The notes below the pieces were generated by a model. The model did no database searches. It was not told where the DNA came from and saw only the letters and a program-made list of their open reading frames with translations. A program made the position numbers and the translations under genes. DNA of 38,152 nt from Kibdelosporangium persicum (GTDB lineage: Bacteria; Actinomycetota; Actinomycetes; Mycobacteriales; Pseudonocardiaceae). Within the stretch, counting starts at the first letter, position 1. The number at the start of each line of letters is the position of its first letter. Positions 11,801 to 22,000 of this stretch are shown here, in pieces. The DNA is taken from NCBI RefSeq assembly GCF_013280595.1, contig NZ_JAAATY010000057.1:1-38152 (forward strand), written 5' to 3'.

Positions 11801-14800
11801 GGGGATCCCACTCCGGGCCTGCCTGCCCTGGGCGGTTCACTCGCGTCAACCGCGGTACCAGCGGTTTTCCATCGCGCACCGCCATCTGTGACTCGCCGGA
11901 CGCGAGCACCATCAGCGCCGCACTCCCGGCGGCACCGTCCGTGTCGACAATCAGCAACCGGCCCGGATGTTCTGCCTGCGCGGACCTCACCAAGCCCCAC
12001 ACCGCCGCGCCCGCCGGATCGGACCGCTCACCCGGACCCACCGCCCCATGGGTCACCAGCACCAGCCGCGACGACGCGAAACGCTCGTCGGCGAGCCATT
12101 CCCGCAGCAGATTCACCGCGGAACGCACACGGTCCGCGGTGTCCGCCGCGACATCGGGACCACGCGACGCAAGACAGGGCACGACCTGGACATCCGCCGC
12201 ACCGGCGGCACCAAGCGCCTCAGCGGTCACCCCGGGCAGGACCTCGATCCGCACGTCCGGGCGCACGGATTCGGTCGTGCCCGGCGAAGTCCAGTCCACC
12301 CGGAACAACGACCGGGTGTCCGCGCGAGCGCCGTCGAGGTCCTGTGCGGACACCGGACGCAACGTCAACGACTCGATCGAGCAGACCGGAGTACCTTCAG
12401 TGTCGGTCATCAGCACGTGCACACGGCCGCCGCCCAATGGGCGCAGCCGCACCCGCACCGCGTCGACACCCGTGCCGTGCAACGACACCCCGCTCCAGGC
12501 GAACGGCAGGTGCGGCACCCCGGCCGTCCCCGTGTCCGTCAAGCCCATCGGGTGTAACGCCGCGTCGAGCAGGGCCGGGTGGAGGCCGAATCCACCGCCG
12601 TCCGGCCGGAGTACATCCGGCAGGACGACCTCGGCGTAGACCGCGGATCCGGTTCGCCAGGCCGTCCCGGCTGCCTGGAACGCCGGCCCGTACCCGAAAC
12701 CCGCACCGGCTAGAGCGTCGTAGAAACCAGTCAGGTCGACGGGTACGGCTCCGTCAGGCGGCCAAGACATGAGATCCGGGCCACCGACCGGAACCGACCC
12801 CGCCGGCGCGAGCGTTCCTCCGGCATGCCGGACCCATGGCGCATCCGTGTCGCCGTCGGGCCGCGCGTAGAAGGTCACCGATCGCCGTCCGGTGGCGTCC
12901 GGCCCACCGAGCACGAGTTGCAGCCTGGCTGTCTGTTCCTCCTGGATCATCAGGGGGACTTCTACGACCAGTTCGTCCACTCCCCCGGCACCCACCTGCT
13001 CCGCGGCCCACAGCGCCAGTTCGACGAACGCGGTGCCAGGCACGAGAACCGAACCGAGGACCCGGTGGTCGGCCAGCCACGGCTGGATCCGCGTGGAGAC
13101 TCTGCCGCCGAAAAGGACTTCGTTCGTGTCGGGCAGGTCCGCGCGGCTGTCCAGCAGTGGGTGACCCACATCCGCCCGGCCTGCCGGGCGCAGGTTGCCG
13201 AGCCAGTAGCGGCGGCGCTGGAAAGCGTAAGTGGGCAGCGCGATCCGTCGTCCACCGGCCGCGGCGAAGAACGCGGACCAGTCGACCGCGACGCCGCGCA
13301 CGTACAGCCATGCCAGTGCCGACGTGAGCGCCTCGATCTCGCCTCGATCCCCGCGCAACGACGGCGCGAACCCGGCGGCGTCCGTGGCGATTTCACTCCC
13401 GGCCGCCGAAAGCACCGCGTTCGGGCCGACTTCCAGGAACGTGACCACGCCTGCGTCCGCGAGCACGCGGATCCCGTCGGCGAACCGGACCGCCTCGCGG
13501 GCATGCCGGATCCAGTACTCCGGCGAGGTCAGTTCACCGGGCCCGGCCATCCGGCCGGTCACAGTGGACACGATCGGGATGCGGGGCGGCATCGGCTCCA
13601 GTCCGGCGATCTCACGCCGGAAGTCCCCGAGCATCGGTTCCATCAACGGGGAGTGGAAGGCGTGGCTGACGCGTAGCCGCCTGGTCCGGCGGCCGCGCGC
13701 CACCCAGTCCGCGGCGATCCCGGCGACCACACTGTCCACGCCGGACACCACCACCGACCGGGGTCCGTTCACGGCGGCGATGGCCACCTCGTCCGCACGC
13801 CCGGCCAGCGACGCGGCGACCTCGATCTCGCCGGCCTCGATCGACGTCATCGCCCCGCCAGGCGGTAGCTGACCCATGAGCCTGCCACGCGCACGCACCA
13901 ACGCGCAGGCGTCGTCCAAGGTGAGCACACCGGCGACGTGGGCCGCGGCGATCTCGCCGATCGAATGCCCGATGACGAAGTCCGGCTGGACGCCCCAGTG
14001 CTCCAGCAGGCGGAACAACGCCACCTCGATGGCGAACACGCCCACCTGTGTGTACGTGGTCTGGTCGATCAACGATGCCGGTCCGGCGTTCTCCCCGGCG
14101 AACATGACCTCGCGCAACGGGTGCTCGAGCCACGGGTCGAGACGTTCGCACACCGCGTCCAGCGCGGCCGCGAAAACCCCGGATGCCGCATACAGTTCCC
14201 GGCCCATCCCCGGCAGCTGCGAGCCCTGCCCGGAGAAGACGAACGCCAGTGCACCGTCAGCGGCCGTTCCTTCGACGACGCCCGTTGCGCCATGTCCGTC
14301 CGCCAGTTCGCCCAACCGCTGGACGAGTTCCGCGCGGGAGTCACCGAGAACAGCTGCCCGGCACGCAAGCGCCGCGCGGGTGGTCGCCAGCGCACGGCCG
14401 ACGTCGGCGGAACCGAGTTCCTCATGTGCTCGCAGGTGCTCGAGCAGACGCCTGGCCTGTGCCTGAAGCGCAACAGGGGTTTTCGCGGACAACAACCACG
14501 GCACGACAAGGGGGTCCTCCCCGGCTCGTGCGTTCCGGCCCGCTGGGGCGACAGCTTCCTCGTCCGGCTGTTCGAGGATGACGTGGGCGTTCGTGCCGCT
14601 CACGCCGAACGACGACACCGCGGCCCTGCGCGGCCGTCCCACGGCCGGCCACGGCCTCGCCTCGGCGAGCAATTCGACCGCTCCGGCCGTCCAGTCCACG
14701 TGGGACGTCGGCGTGTCCAGGTGCAGCGACTTGGGCGCCACGCCGTGGCGCATCGCCAGCACCATCTTGATGATCCCGGCAACGCCGGCGGCGGCCTGGG

Positions 14801-15911
14801 TGTGCCCGATGTTCGACTTGACCGACCCCAGCAGCAGCGGGCGCTCCCGGCCCTGGCCGTAGGTGGCCAGGACCGCCTGTGCCTCGATCGGGTCGCCCAG
14901 TTCGGTGCCCGTGCCGTGTGCCTCGAGCACGTCGACGCCGTCCGCCGGCAGCCGCGCGTCGACGAGCGCCTGCCGGATGACCCGTTCCTGGGACGGGCCG
15001 TTCGGCGCGGTCAGCCCGTTCGACGCGCCGTCGGAGTTGACCGCGGACCCCTTGATGACCGCCAGCACCTGGTGGCCTTCGCGCAGCGCGTCCGACAGCC
15101 GCTCGACGAGCAGGACACCGGCTCCTTCCGCCCAGCCGGTACCGTCGGCCGCCGAGGAGAACGCCTTGCACCGGCCGTCGGACGCCAGTCCACCCTGTTT
15201 GGCGAATTCCGCGAAGCCACCAGGTGTGCATATGACCGTGACCCCGCCGACCAACGCGAGCGAGCACTCGCCGTTGCGCAACGCTCGCACCGCCAGGTGG
15301 ACCGCGACCAGTGAGGAAGAGCAAGCGGTGTCCACTGTCACCGACGGCCCCTCGAACCCGAACGCGTACGAGACCCTGCCGGAGATGACACTTGCCGCCG
15401 CGCCGGTCACCGCGTACCCCGCGGCGTCGGGCGACTGCCCCACGAACGACGCGTAGTCCTGGCCGTTGCTGCCGAAGAACACACCGACTTGCTGCCCGCG
15501 CAAGGAGGTGGGCGCGATCCCGGCGCGCTCCACCGCTTCCCAGCTGATCTCCAGCATCAGACGCTGCTGCGGATCCATCGCGGCCGCCTCGCGCGGTGAT
15601 ATCTCGAAGAACTCCGCGTCGAAGTCAGCGGCGTCGTAGAGGAAACCACCTTGGCGCGCATAGGAGTCGCCGGCCGCGGTGTCCCACCCCCGGTCCGTGG
15701 GAAATCCGCTCACGGCGTCGGCACCGTCGGCCACGAGCCGCCACAGTTCGTCCGGAGTGGTGGCGCCTCCGGGATAACGGCACGCCATGCCCACGATCGC
15801 GATCGCCTCGCCCGCGGCCGCCACGAGCTCCGAGTTGCGCCGCCGCAGGCGTTCGTTGTCCGCCATGGACGCACGCAACGCCTGCACCACCTGCTCGACA
15901 GATGTGTCCAT
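5880..15911 (-). CDS. Modular type I PKS, two modules (gene C, complete)
   Basis: Complete bimodular PKS of 3343 aa. I chose the ATG at 15911-15909 because the protein then opens with a class 1b-like docking coiled coil ([19 protein letters not shown]) leading straight into the KS. The 36-codon in-frame extension to 16019 is low-complexity and lies in the spacer. Domains by residue: docking 1-33, KS 33-448, AT 556-888 (GHSIGE, HAFH: malonyl), DH 911-1184 ([17 protein letters not shown]), KR 1194-1564 (LDD, B-type), ACP 1648-1724, KS 1744-2163, AT 2266-2600 (GHSQGE, YASH: methylmalonyl), KR 2631-3074 (Trp and His before the Tyr, A2-type), ACP 3178-3255, docking 3260-3343 ending [14 protein letters not shown]. 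All KS Cys-His-His and ACP Ser residues are present. It holds the only in-frame TTA codon I found in the window. The stop overlaps the start of gene D (ATGA), implying translational coupling. Confidence 0.97.
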   Translation of the reverse strand: MDTSVEQVVQALRASMADNERLRRRNSELVAAAGEAIAIVGMACRYPGGATTPDELWRLVADGADAVSGFPTDRGWDTAAGDSYARQGGFLYDAADFDAEFFEISPREAAAMDPQQRLMLEISWEAVERAGIAPTSLRGQQVGVFFGSNGQDYASFVGQSPDAAGYAVTGAAASVISGRVSYAFGFEGPSVTVDTACSSSLVAVHLAVRALRNGECSLALVGGVTVICTPGGFAEFAKQGGLASDGRCKAFSSAADGTGWAEGAGVLLVERLSDALREGHQVLAVIKGSAVNSDGASNGLTAPNGPSQERVIRQALVDARLPADGVDVLEAHGTGTELGDPIEAQAVLATYGQGRERPLLLGSVKSNIGHTQAAAGVAGIIKMVLAMRHGVAPKSLHLDTPTSHVDWTAGAVELLAEARPWPAVGRPRRAAVSSFGVSGTNAHVILEQPDEEAVAPAGRNARAGEDPLVVPWLLSAKTPVALQAQARRLLEHLRAHEELGSADVGRALATTRAALACRAAVLGDSRAELVQRLGELADGHGATGVVEGTAADGALAFVFSGQGSQLPGMGRELYAASGVFAAALDAVCERLDPWLEHPLREVMFAGENAGPASLIDQTTYTQVGVFAIEVALFRLLEHWGVQPDFVIGHSIGEIAAAHVAGVLTLDDACALVRARGRLMGQLPPGGAMTSIEAGEIEVAASLAGRADEVAIAAVNGPRSVVVSGVDSVVAGIAADWVARGRRTRRLRVSHAFHSPLMEPMLGDFRREIAGLEPMPPRIPIVSTVTGRMAGPGELTSPEYWIRHAREAVRFADGIRVLADAGVVTFLEVGPNAVLSAAGSEIATDAAGFAPSLRGDRGEIEALTSALAWLYVRGVAVDWSAFFAAAGGRRIALPTYAFQRRRYWLGNLRPAGRADVGHPLLDSRADLPDTNEVLFGGRVSTRIQPWLADHRVLGSVLVPGTAFVELALWAAEQVGAGGVDELVVEVPLMIQEEQTARLQLVLGGPDATGRRSVTFYARPDGDTDAPWVRHAGGTLAPAGSVPVGGPDLMSWPPDGAVPVDLTGFYDALAGAGFGYGPAFQAAGTAWRTGSAVYAEVVLPDVLRPDGGGFGLHPALLDAALHPMGLTDTGTAGVPHLPFAWSGVSLHGTGVDAVRVRLRPLGGGRVHVLMTDTEGTPVCSIESLTLRPVSAQDLDGARADTRSLFRVDWTSPGTTESVRPDVRIEVLPGVTAEALGAAGAADVQVVPCLASRGPDVAADTADRVRSAVNLLREWLADERFASSRLVLVTHGAVGPGERSDPAGAAVWGLVRSAQAEHPGRLLIVDTDGAAGSAALMVLASGESQMAVRDGKPLVPRLTRVNRPGQAGPEWDPRGTVLVTGGTGALGGLVAKHLAASHGVRHLLLVSRSGALVPGLEAELTGLGANVTVTACDVSDRDAVRRVLADVPGEHPLTAVVHAAGVLDDGVLADLTSERVDRVLGPKAAGAWNLHELTRDLGLAAFVLFSSASGVFGNPGQANYAAANAFLDALAEYRRQAGLAAVSLAWGPWAAGGGMSAGLSSAALDRLALGGMTALTPERGLALFDASLRQSEALVVPAGLDPHAVPVDSAGRVPALLRALVRRPDRRGPASGTDAGTALRRRLAEVPGDERLEVLLRLVAAQAAVVLRHSGDRPIGSGKAFRELGFDSLTAVELRNRLTELTGLRLPATLVFDYPTPAELAAHLLSEMDDTGAGAVVRPRGTPDTGDEPIAIVAMSCRYPGGVGSPEDFWRLLTDGTDTIARFPPDRGWDVERLYGPAGTAHTIEGGFLYDAGEFDAGFFGISPREAMSMDPQQRLLLETSWEVLERAGIRPESLRGSDTAVYAGVMYHDYGTWLTELPPEAEGYMSTGAAGSVASGRIAYTLGFQGPAVTVDTACSSSLVAMHMGVQALRTGECSLAMAGGVTVMATPGVFAELSRQGALAADGRCKSFSQDADGTGWGEGAGMLLLERLSDARRNNHPVLAVIRGSAVNQDGASNGLTAPNGPAQQRVIRQALANAGLSTADVDAVEAHGTGTRLGDPIEAQALLATYGRDRAGQAPLWLGSVKSNLGHTQAAAGVAGVIKMVLAMRHGILPKTLHADRPTAQVDWSSGAVELLSQAREWPDTGRPRRAAVSSFGISGTNAHVIIEQAQPAEPADRTVHAPVLPWVLSAANRTALAAQAVRLSALVTVDGPDLADVAHTLAVARAGLPHRAVVVASDHDGFAAGLAGLAAGGSRQGVVRGTAQDNDRVVFVFPGQGSQWPGMAAELLDTSPVFHAAIEECSAALRSYVDWSLPEVLRGAPGAPALERVDVVQPALFAVLVSLAALWRSFGVEPSAVVGHSQGEIAAAHVAGGLTLDDAARVVALRSKAIAEGLAGKGGMLSITLAVSDVDERLARWDGRVSVAAVNGTTSVVVSGDPDALDEIEAELRVAGVRARRLPVDYASHSAQVESIRARVLDELAPITPMPSRIPFHSAVAGEPVDTATLDAGYWYRNLRQTVRFSAAVRGLLDADHGVFIECSPHPVLTAGVEEIAMEADKPAVVLGSLRRTDGGLSRFVTALGEAHVRGVPIDISQLTGEARVVDLPTYAFQRQRYWLDAGQRRDAATGTDEADADFWSAVERGDTGSVADLIELPDHASLDSVLPALSSWRRNRRRMSTMDRWRYRIRWRALSAGTVAPLSGTWLLVLPGRTDRDEWVTAAEQALTEAGAVVEKITMPEGADRATLARVLGGSRQVRAVVSLLAMAGQPHSEYPAMTVGMAGTILLSQALGDAGIDAPLWCATRGAISVDDADPSPEPDQAAVWGAGRVAALEFPHRWGGLVDLPEAPDERFRERFVATVAGAYGEDQIALRRQGVFARRMVRAEPANEPPARRWRPSGTVLITGGTGALAARVARWLAGAGAEHIVLTSRRGPAAAGSAQLEADLAALGARVTIAACDVTDRDSLAELIEKMKADGSPIRTVLHAAAVIELGDLAGTSLDAFARVLHAKVTGARLLDELFAGEPLDAFVLFSSISGVWGSGEHGAYAAGNAFLDALAEQRRSRGLPATSVAWGIWNALNEWDAGDTAVRETVLRDRPLRQGLPLLDPDLALTALEQALDHDETFIAVADIDWDRFVPVFTSARASTLLNEIPDAARAMEPVGTPGGDGPGEMLDKLATATDAERDQVLLELVRANAAAVLGHPGPEAVDAERAFRDHGFDSLAAVDLRNRLGADTGLRLATTVVFDFPTPVELAAHLRSELFGGEQATVTGVLAEFDRLGVVLTGLTPGDGERSAITTHLEALLAKWTGGRVVALGTDAPADGQDLAEATGDTIFDLLDKELGTS
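5883..6125 (-). other. C-terminal docking domain of PKS C (class 1a-like)
   Basis: The tail has helices [18 protein letters not shown] and [13 protein letters not shown], then an acidic end [15 protein letters not shown]. This is the class 1a donor type and matches the YLEYLKRV start of gene D. Confidence 0.85.
6150..10690 (-). other. PKS module C2: KS-AT(methylmalonyl)-KR(A2-type)-ACP
   Basis: Approximate domains: KS 9425-10680 ([22 protein letters not shown]), AT 8115-9115 (GHSQGE, VDYASHS), KR 6690-8020, ACP 6150-6380 (GFDSL). The KR lacks LDD and has Trp in [11 protein letters not shown] with His three residues before the Tyr. This is the A2 fingerprint, predicting an L-hydroxyl with an epimerised alpha-methyl. 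The nucleotide-binding motif reads TGGTGALA, with Ala for the last Gly (codon 7188-7190). Confidence 0.91.
10740..15815 (-). other. PKS module C1: KS-AT(malonyl)-DH-KR-ACP
   Basis: Approximate domains: KS 14570-15815 (DTACSSSL), AT 13250-14245 (GHSIGE, HAFH), DH 12360-13180 ([22 protein letters not shown]), KR 11220-12330 ([11 protein letters not shown], Ser/Tyr), ACP 10740-10970 (GFDSL). DH plus a B-type KR predicts a disubstituted alkene, normally trans. There is no ER: the space between DH and KR holds only the KR structural subdomain. Confidence 0.93.
12555..12557 (-). promoter_or_regulatory. In-frame TTA leucine codon in gene C
   Basis: The codon (first base 12557, in phase with the ATG at 15911) encodes the Leu of LLDAALHP in the C1 dehydratase, beside the catalytic Asp. 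I found no other in-frame TTA in the four PKS genes. In Streptomyces, TTA is read by the developmentally controlled bldA tRNA; whether that control applies in this host is inference. Confidence 0.85.
15813..15911 (-). other. N-terminal docking coiled coil of PKS C (class 1b-like)
   Basis: The first 33 residues include [19 protein letters not shown], the typical class 1b acceptor helix. It differs clearly from the YLKR-type starts of B and D. The KS behind it has FFEISPREA rather than the usual FFGISPREA. Confidence 0.86.
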
Positions 15912-16061
15912 TGTGGAGCCCCCCGTTGTCGTCCGGCCGCCGCCGCGACCACGACCGGCGGCCGCACTGTGCGGGACCCGGCGGAATCCCGTCCCGCTTC
16001 GGGGAAGCGGCGCACACACGCAACGACACTAGGAGAACCGGCCTTGCAACCGGCTTGCATG
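15912..16061 (-). promoter_or_regulatory. 150-bp B/C spacer: weak RBS and possible hairpins
   Basis: This is the only sizeable non-coding gap. A G-run (15919-15924) lies 7 nt before the gene C ATG as a weak Shine-Dalgarno. At 15994-16010 there is a perfect 7-bp inverted repeat with a 3-nt loop (CCGCTTC/GAAGCGG). Nearer the gene B stop, 16045-16059 can form a 5-bp stem (TGCAA/TTGCA). An imperfect direct repeat covers 16038-16048 and 16050-16059. No T-tract follows the hairpins, so a simple intrinsic terminator is not supported. An attenuator, an mRNA-processing site or chance are all possible. Confidence 0.4.
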
Positions 16062-19000
16062 TCACATGGCGCTGTCGCGGTCCGCACCACCGAGCGCGGC
16101 ACGCACCAGATCGGCCACGTCCATGGTCGCGATGTCCTCGCCGGCCTGCGGAGCGGTTGCGCGCACCCCGGCCAGCTCCAGCAGGGGATCCAGCAGACCG
16201 GCCGCCCGCAGGCTGGCGAACGGGACCGAGGCCAGCATCCGGCGGATCTCCTGTTCGCCGTCGCCGCCGGTTTCCGGCTCCGGCAGCAGGCGGGCCCGCA
16301 GGTGCGTGGCGACCGCGGCCGGGGTCGGGTGGTCGAACGCGAGGCTGGCGGGCAGTCGCAGCCCGGTGGCCGCGCTCAGCCGGTTGCGCAGGTCCACCGA
16401 CGCCAACGATTCGAATCCGAGGTCCCTGAAGGGTTTGCGCGCCCCCACCGCGGCCGCGCCTTCGCTGTGCCCGAGCACGGCAGCGGCTTCGGACCGAACC
16501 AGATCCAGCAGCAGGGTGTCCTGTTCGACGCGGCTCAGCGCCGTCAGCCGTGCCCTGAACGGCGGGCCGTTGCCGGCAACGTCCGGTTCGCCGTCCAGCT
16601 CCGTCCGCAGCGCACGGACCTCCGGGATGTCCTCGATCAACGGGCTCCGGCGGCTGATGACGAAGGCCGGCGTGAACCTCGCCCAATCCATGTCGGACAC
16701 CACGAGCTGCTCGCCGTCCGCGACTGCCTGGCGCATCGCCGTGACGGCCGGCTCGGGTGCCATCGCGCGAAGTCCCAGCCGGTCCCACACCTCGTCCGGG
16801 ATGTCGCCGGCCATACCCGTCGACCACCGGCCCCACGCCACCGATGTGGCGGTCAGGCCACGTGATCGCCGGTCCCAGGCCAACGCGTCGAGCGAGGCGT
16901 TCGCCGCGGCGTAGGCGCCCTGCATAGCACTGCCCCACGCACTCGAACCGGATGAGAACAGTACGAAAGCGTCCAGCCGCCGGTCACCGAGCAAGGCGTC
17001 CAGGTTCCTCGCGCCGGCCACCTTGCCCGCCATCACACAGGCCACCTCGTCCGGCGCCATCTCGGACAACGCGCTCTGCTGGCTCGCTCCCGCGGCGTGC
17101 ACGACAGCTGTGAGCGGGTGTTCGCCCGGCAGGTTCGCCAGCATGTCCGCGAGTGCGTCCCGATCGGCCACATCACAGGCCACGATCGTCACACGGGCGC
17201 CGAGAGCGGAAAGTTCAGCGCGTAGTCCGGCCGTTCCCGGCGCGCCGTCGCCCCGGCGGCTGGTGAGTACGAGGTGCTCGGCTCCTGCGACGGCCAGCTC
17301 TCGCGCGACTGCCGCTCCCACCGCGCCAGTGCCACCAGTGATCAGCACAGTTCCCCGCGGTTGCCACAGCTGCCGTTCACTCCGTGGCCCCCGTGGCGCG
17401 CGGACCAGGCGACGGCCGAACACCGCGCCGGCACGGACAGCGAGCTGGTCCTCGCCGTTGCTTCCGGTCAGGGCGCCGCGCAGCCGGGTGATCGCCCGGT
17501 CGTCGAGCACGGACGGCAGGTCCACCAAGCCACCCCACCGGTCCGGATGCTCCAGTGCGGCCACCCGGCCGAGGCCCCAGATCTGCGCGTGACCGACCGA
17601 CAGCGTGGCACCGGCTTGCCCTGCCTCCACCGCGCCGCGAGTCGCGCACCACAGCGGTGCGGTCAGCGCGGCGTCACCCAGCGCCTGGATCAGGGTCAGC
17701 GTGCCGGCCAGGCCGGCGCACACACCGTCCGGCCTCGGTGTCCCGTCGTCCGCGAACGCAAGCAGGGACAGGACTCCCGCGACCGGTTCGCCGGTGAGCC
17801 GCCGGGCGAGGTCCTGCCGGGTTTCCGCCGGGTCGACCTCGAGCCGGCGGAGCCGGATCCCGCCACCCTCGAGCGCCTCGGTGCACGCCTTCTCGACACC
17901 GTCCCCGGCCACCGGCCCGGACGAGACGACGAGCAACCACGTGCCGGGCACGGCGGCGGCGCCGAGCCCGGTGAGCGGTTTCCAGGACACCCGGTAGCGG
18001 CAGGAGTCCACCAGCGACGCTTCGCGTTTGTGCCTGCGCCACTGGGACAGCGCCGCGACAGCCGTCTCAAGGCTCGCGGCCGTGCCGATGCCCAGCGTGG
18101 TGGCCAGCCCTTCGAGATCCTCGCTTTCGACGGTCTCCCAGAACGCCGCGTCACCGGGATCCGTCGTGGTCGCGCCCGCACTCGCCACAGCCGTGGCCTC
18201 AGGCCAGAACCGCTTGCGCTGGAAGGCGTACGTCGGCAGCTCGACGAATCGTCCGCTGTGTCCCCAGTCGACATGGATCCCCCGGACCTCCGCCTGTGCC
18301 AGCGATGTGGAGAACCGGTCAAGACCACCGTCACCGAGCCGCAACGAGCCGACCACAGCTAGGCTGTGCGTGCGGTTGTCGGCGATCTCCTCGACGGCGA
18401 CCGTCAGCGTCGGGTGCGGGCTCAGTTCGACGAAGGCGTCGTACCCCTCCTCCAGCATCGCGTTGACGGCCCGCTCGAACAACACAGGTTGACGGAGGTT
18501 GCGGTACCAGTACTCGGCGTCCAGTGCGGCCGTGTCGAACGCCGCACCTGTCACAGTCGAGAAGAACGGGATGTCCGAGCTTCGCGGCGAACCGTGGGCC
18601 AGCTGGTGCAGCAGGTCCGCCCGGATCGCCTCCACCTGGACCGAATGCGACGCGAAGTCCGCCTGCAGACGACCGGCGCGCACGCCCGCGGAAACCAGTT
18701 CCGACATCAGGTCGTCCGCGGGCCCGGGTTCGCCGGACACGGCGACGAGCGCGGGACCGTTGACCGCGGCGATCGAGAGGCGATCACCCCACCGCGCGAT
18801 GCACGCGCGGACTTCGGCCTCGGGCAACGGAACGGTGAGCATGCTTCCGGCCCCCGCGATCCCGCCCAACGCCTGGCTGCGCAGCGCGACCACACGGACC
18901 GCGTCCTCGAGAGACAGTGCGCCCGCCACGTGTGCCGCGGCGATCTCACCCTGCGAATGGCCGACCACCGCCGCGGGCCGCACCCCGTAGGACCGCCACA

Positions 19001-22000
19001 ACGCCGCGAGCGAGACCATCATGGTGAACAGCGCGGGCTGGACGACGTCAACCCTGCTGAGGGGAGCCGCGCCCCGTCTGCCCTCGAGCACATCCGTGAG
19101 CGACCAGTCGAGGTAGGGCTCGAACGCCCGCGCACAGGCCAGCACGCTGTCGCGGAACACGTCCGCGGAAGCCATCAGCCGCGCACCCATGCCACGCCAC
19201 TGCGTACCGGCTCCGGCGAACATGAACACGGCCCGGCCGCTGGTGTCCGCGACTCCCCGGATCACTTCCGCGGCGGATTCGCCACGGGACAACGCGGCGA
19301 GCCCGGTCAGCAGTTCACGGCGGTCCTTGCCCAGCACCACGGCACGGTGTTCGAACGACGTCCGGGTCGAGCCCAGGCAGTAGGCGACGTCCTCAGCCGT
19401 CAGCTCGGGCTGCGCCTCTACAGAGGACATGAGGCGTCCGGCCTGCTCGCGCAGCGCCGCTTCACCTTTGGCTGTGACCAGCCACGGCAGCGGTTCGCCC
19501 GTCACAGCGGGCGGCGCCGCCGCCGGCTCTACCGGTGGCGGCTCCTCGATGATGACGTGCGCGTTGGTGCCGCTGATGCCGAACGACGAGACGCCCGCGC
19601 GGCGTGGCCTGCCGGCCCGCGGCCACTCCCGTGCCTCGGTCAGCAGTTCGACACCGCCAGCCGACCAGTCCACGTGGCTGGACGGGACATCCGCGTGCAG
19701 CGTGCGCGGCAGCACTCCGTGCCGCATCGCGAGCACCACCTTGATCACCCCGGCGGCTCCCGCGGCTGCCTGGGTGTGCCCGATGTTCGACTTGACCGAA
19801 CCCAGCCACAGCGGGCGATCGTGCGGGCGTCGCCGGCCGTAGGTGGCCAGCAGTGCCTGCGCTTCGATCGGGTCGCCTAGCGCGGTGCCGGTGCCATGTG
19901 CCTCCACCGCATCCACTTCGGACGCTGTGAGCCCGCCGTCCGCCAGGGCCTGCCTGATCACGCGCTGTTGCGCGAGGCCGTTCGGCGCGGTGAGCCCGTT
20001 CGAGGCGCCGTCGGAGTTCACGGCGGTACCGCGGACGACCGCGAGCACCGGGTGACTGTGCCGCCGGGCGTCCGAGAGCCGTTCCACCAGCAGCACGCCG
20101 GCGCCCTCGGACCACCCCGCGCCGTCCGCACCGGCGCCGAAGGCCTTGGAACGGCCATCCGGGGCGAGCGCCCCCTGCCGCGCGAGCTCGACGAACGACC
20201 CGGGTGTGGCCATCACCGTGGCGCCGCCGACCAGCGCCAGGGAACACTCGCCCTGCCGCAGCGACCGCACCGCGAGGTGCAGCGCGACCAGCGCCGACGA
20301 GCACGCGGTGTCCACGGTGATGGCAGGGCCTTCCAGACCGAACAGGTACGCGATCCGGCCTGAGGCGACGCTCGCCGACGTGCCGGTCGCCATGTCACCC
20401 TGCAAATCTTCTGCTGTGGACAGGACAGTGGCGTAGTCGTGGTGGATGACGCTGGCGAACACACCGGTGTCGGTGCCGCGCAGGGAGGACGGCCGGATGC
20501 CGGCGGCCTCGACGGCCTCCCACGCCGTCTCCAGCAGCAGCCGCTGCTGGGGGTCCATCACCATCGCCTCGCGCGGGCTGATGCCGAAGAACTCCGCGTC
20601 GAACTCGGTGGCGCCTGCCAGGAATCCGCCCGCGGCGGGACGACCGGTCCCGGCGCCGGACCGGCCATCCTGGTCCCAGCCGCGGTCGGTGGGCCAGCCG
20701 GCGATCGCGTCGGTCTCGTCCGCCAGCAGGCGCCACAGTTCCCCGGGCGAATCGGCATCGCCGGGCAACCGGCAGGCCATCCCGACGATGACGATCGGGT
20801 CGTCGAGGTTCCGCTCTGCCCCGGGCACTGGGGAGGCAGCAGACGCCGTGGACGGCGCGGGCGAGTCGTCGCTCAGCCGTTCGCTCAGCAGGCTGGCCAG
20901 TGCGCCCGGTGTCGGGTAGTCGAAGACCAGTGTGGCGGGCAGCCGGAGGCCGGTGGCGGCGTTGAGGCGGTTGCGCAGTTCGACGGCGGTCAGTGAGTCG
21001 AACCCGAGATCGCGGAAGGCCTGTTCGGTGCCGACCGCGCGGGCGTCGTCCAGTGCCAGCACCGCCGCCGCGTGCGAGGCGATCAGCCGGAGCAGCGCCT
21101 GCTCCCTGTCTTCCACCGTCATACCCGCGAGCCGTCCGCGTAGCGAATCTGTCTCCGCCACGCCGGCCTCGACGACACGGCGGGCACGGCCGCCCACCAG
21201 TCCGCCCACCAGTCCGCCGACCAGTCCGCGCAGCAGCGGCGCGGCGCCCGGGGCCGGGCCGGACAGGTCCAGCCGCATCGGCGCCAGAACCGGATCCGCG
21301 AGTGCGGTCGCGATGGTGAACAACGCCAGTCCTTCGGCTGTGGACAGGGCCCGCCCGCCGCCGGTGATCCGTCTGCGGCCGGTCTCCCCCAGCGCGCCCG
21401 CCATCCCGCCACCAGTGGCCCACAGCCCCCAGGCGAGCGCCGTGGCGGGCAGTCCGGCTGCTTGGCGATGCGCGGCGAGCGCGTCGAGGAAGGTGTTCGC
21501 GGCGGCGTAGTTGCCCTGTCCGGGGCTGCCGAGAAGACCCGCCGCGGAGGAGAACAGCACGAACGCCGACAGGTCGAGAGTCCGGGTCAGGTCGTGCAGG
21601 TGCCATGCCGCGTCGGCCTTGGCTCGCAGCACGGTGTCGATCCGGTCCGGGGTCAGCGACGTGACGACTCCGTCGTCGATGACGCCGGCCGCGTGGACGA
21701 TCGCGGTCAACGGACGTTCCGCTGGGATCCGCTCCAGCAGCGCGGCCACTTCACCCCGGTCGCCGACGTCGCAGGCGAGCACGGTCACCGTCGCTCCCGC
21801 CTCGGCCAGTTCGGCGCACAGCGCGGCCGTCTCCGGCGCCTGCGGGCCACGCCTGCTCGCCAGCACCAGGTTGCGCACCCCATGCTCGATGACCAGGTGA
21901 CGTGCGACTTCGGCGCCCAGTGCACCAGTGCCACCGGTGATGAGTGTCGTCCCGCCCGCTTCCCAGTGCGGCATCGTGAGCACGATCTTGCCGATGTGCC

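Noticed and set aside
15994-16010. Hairpin as an intrinsic terminator after gene B
   Set aside because: The stem is only 7 bp, has no following T-run in the transcript direction, and lies about 50 nt past the stop; kept only as a possible structure.
15912-16019. In-frame 36-codon extension of gene C
   Set aside because: It lies in the spacer, translates to low-complexity Gly/Arg/Thr sequence, and precedes a canonical docking-helix start at 15911.
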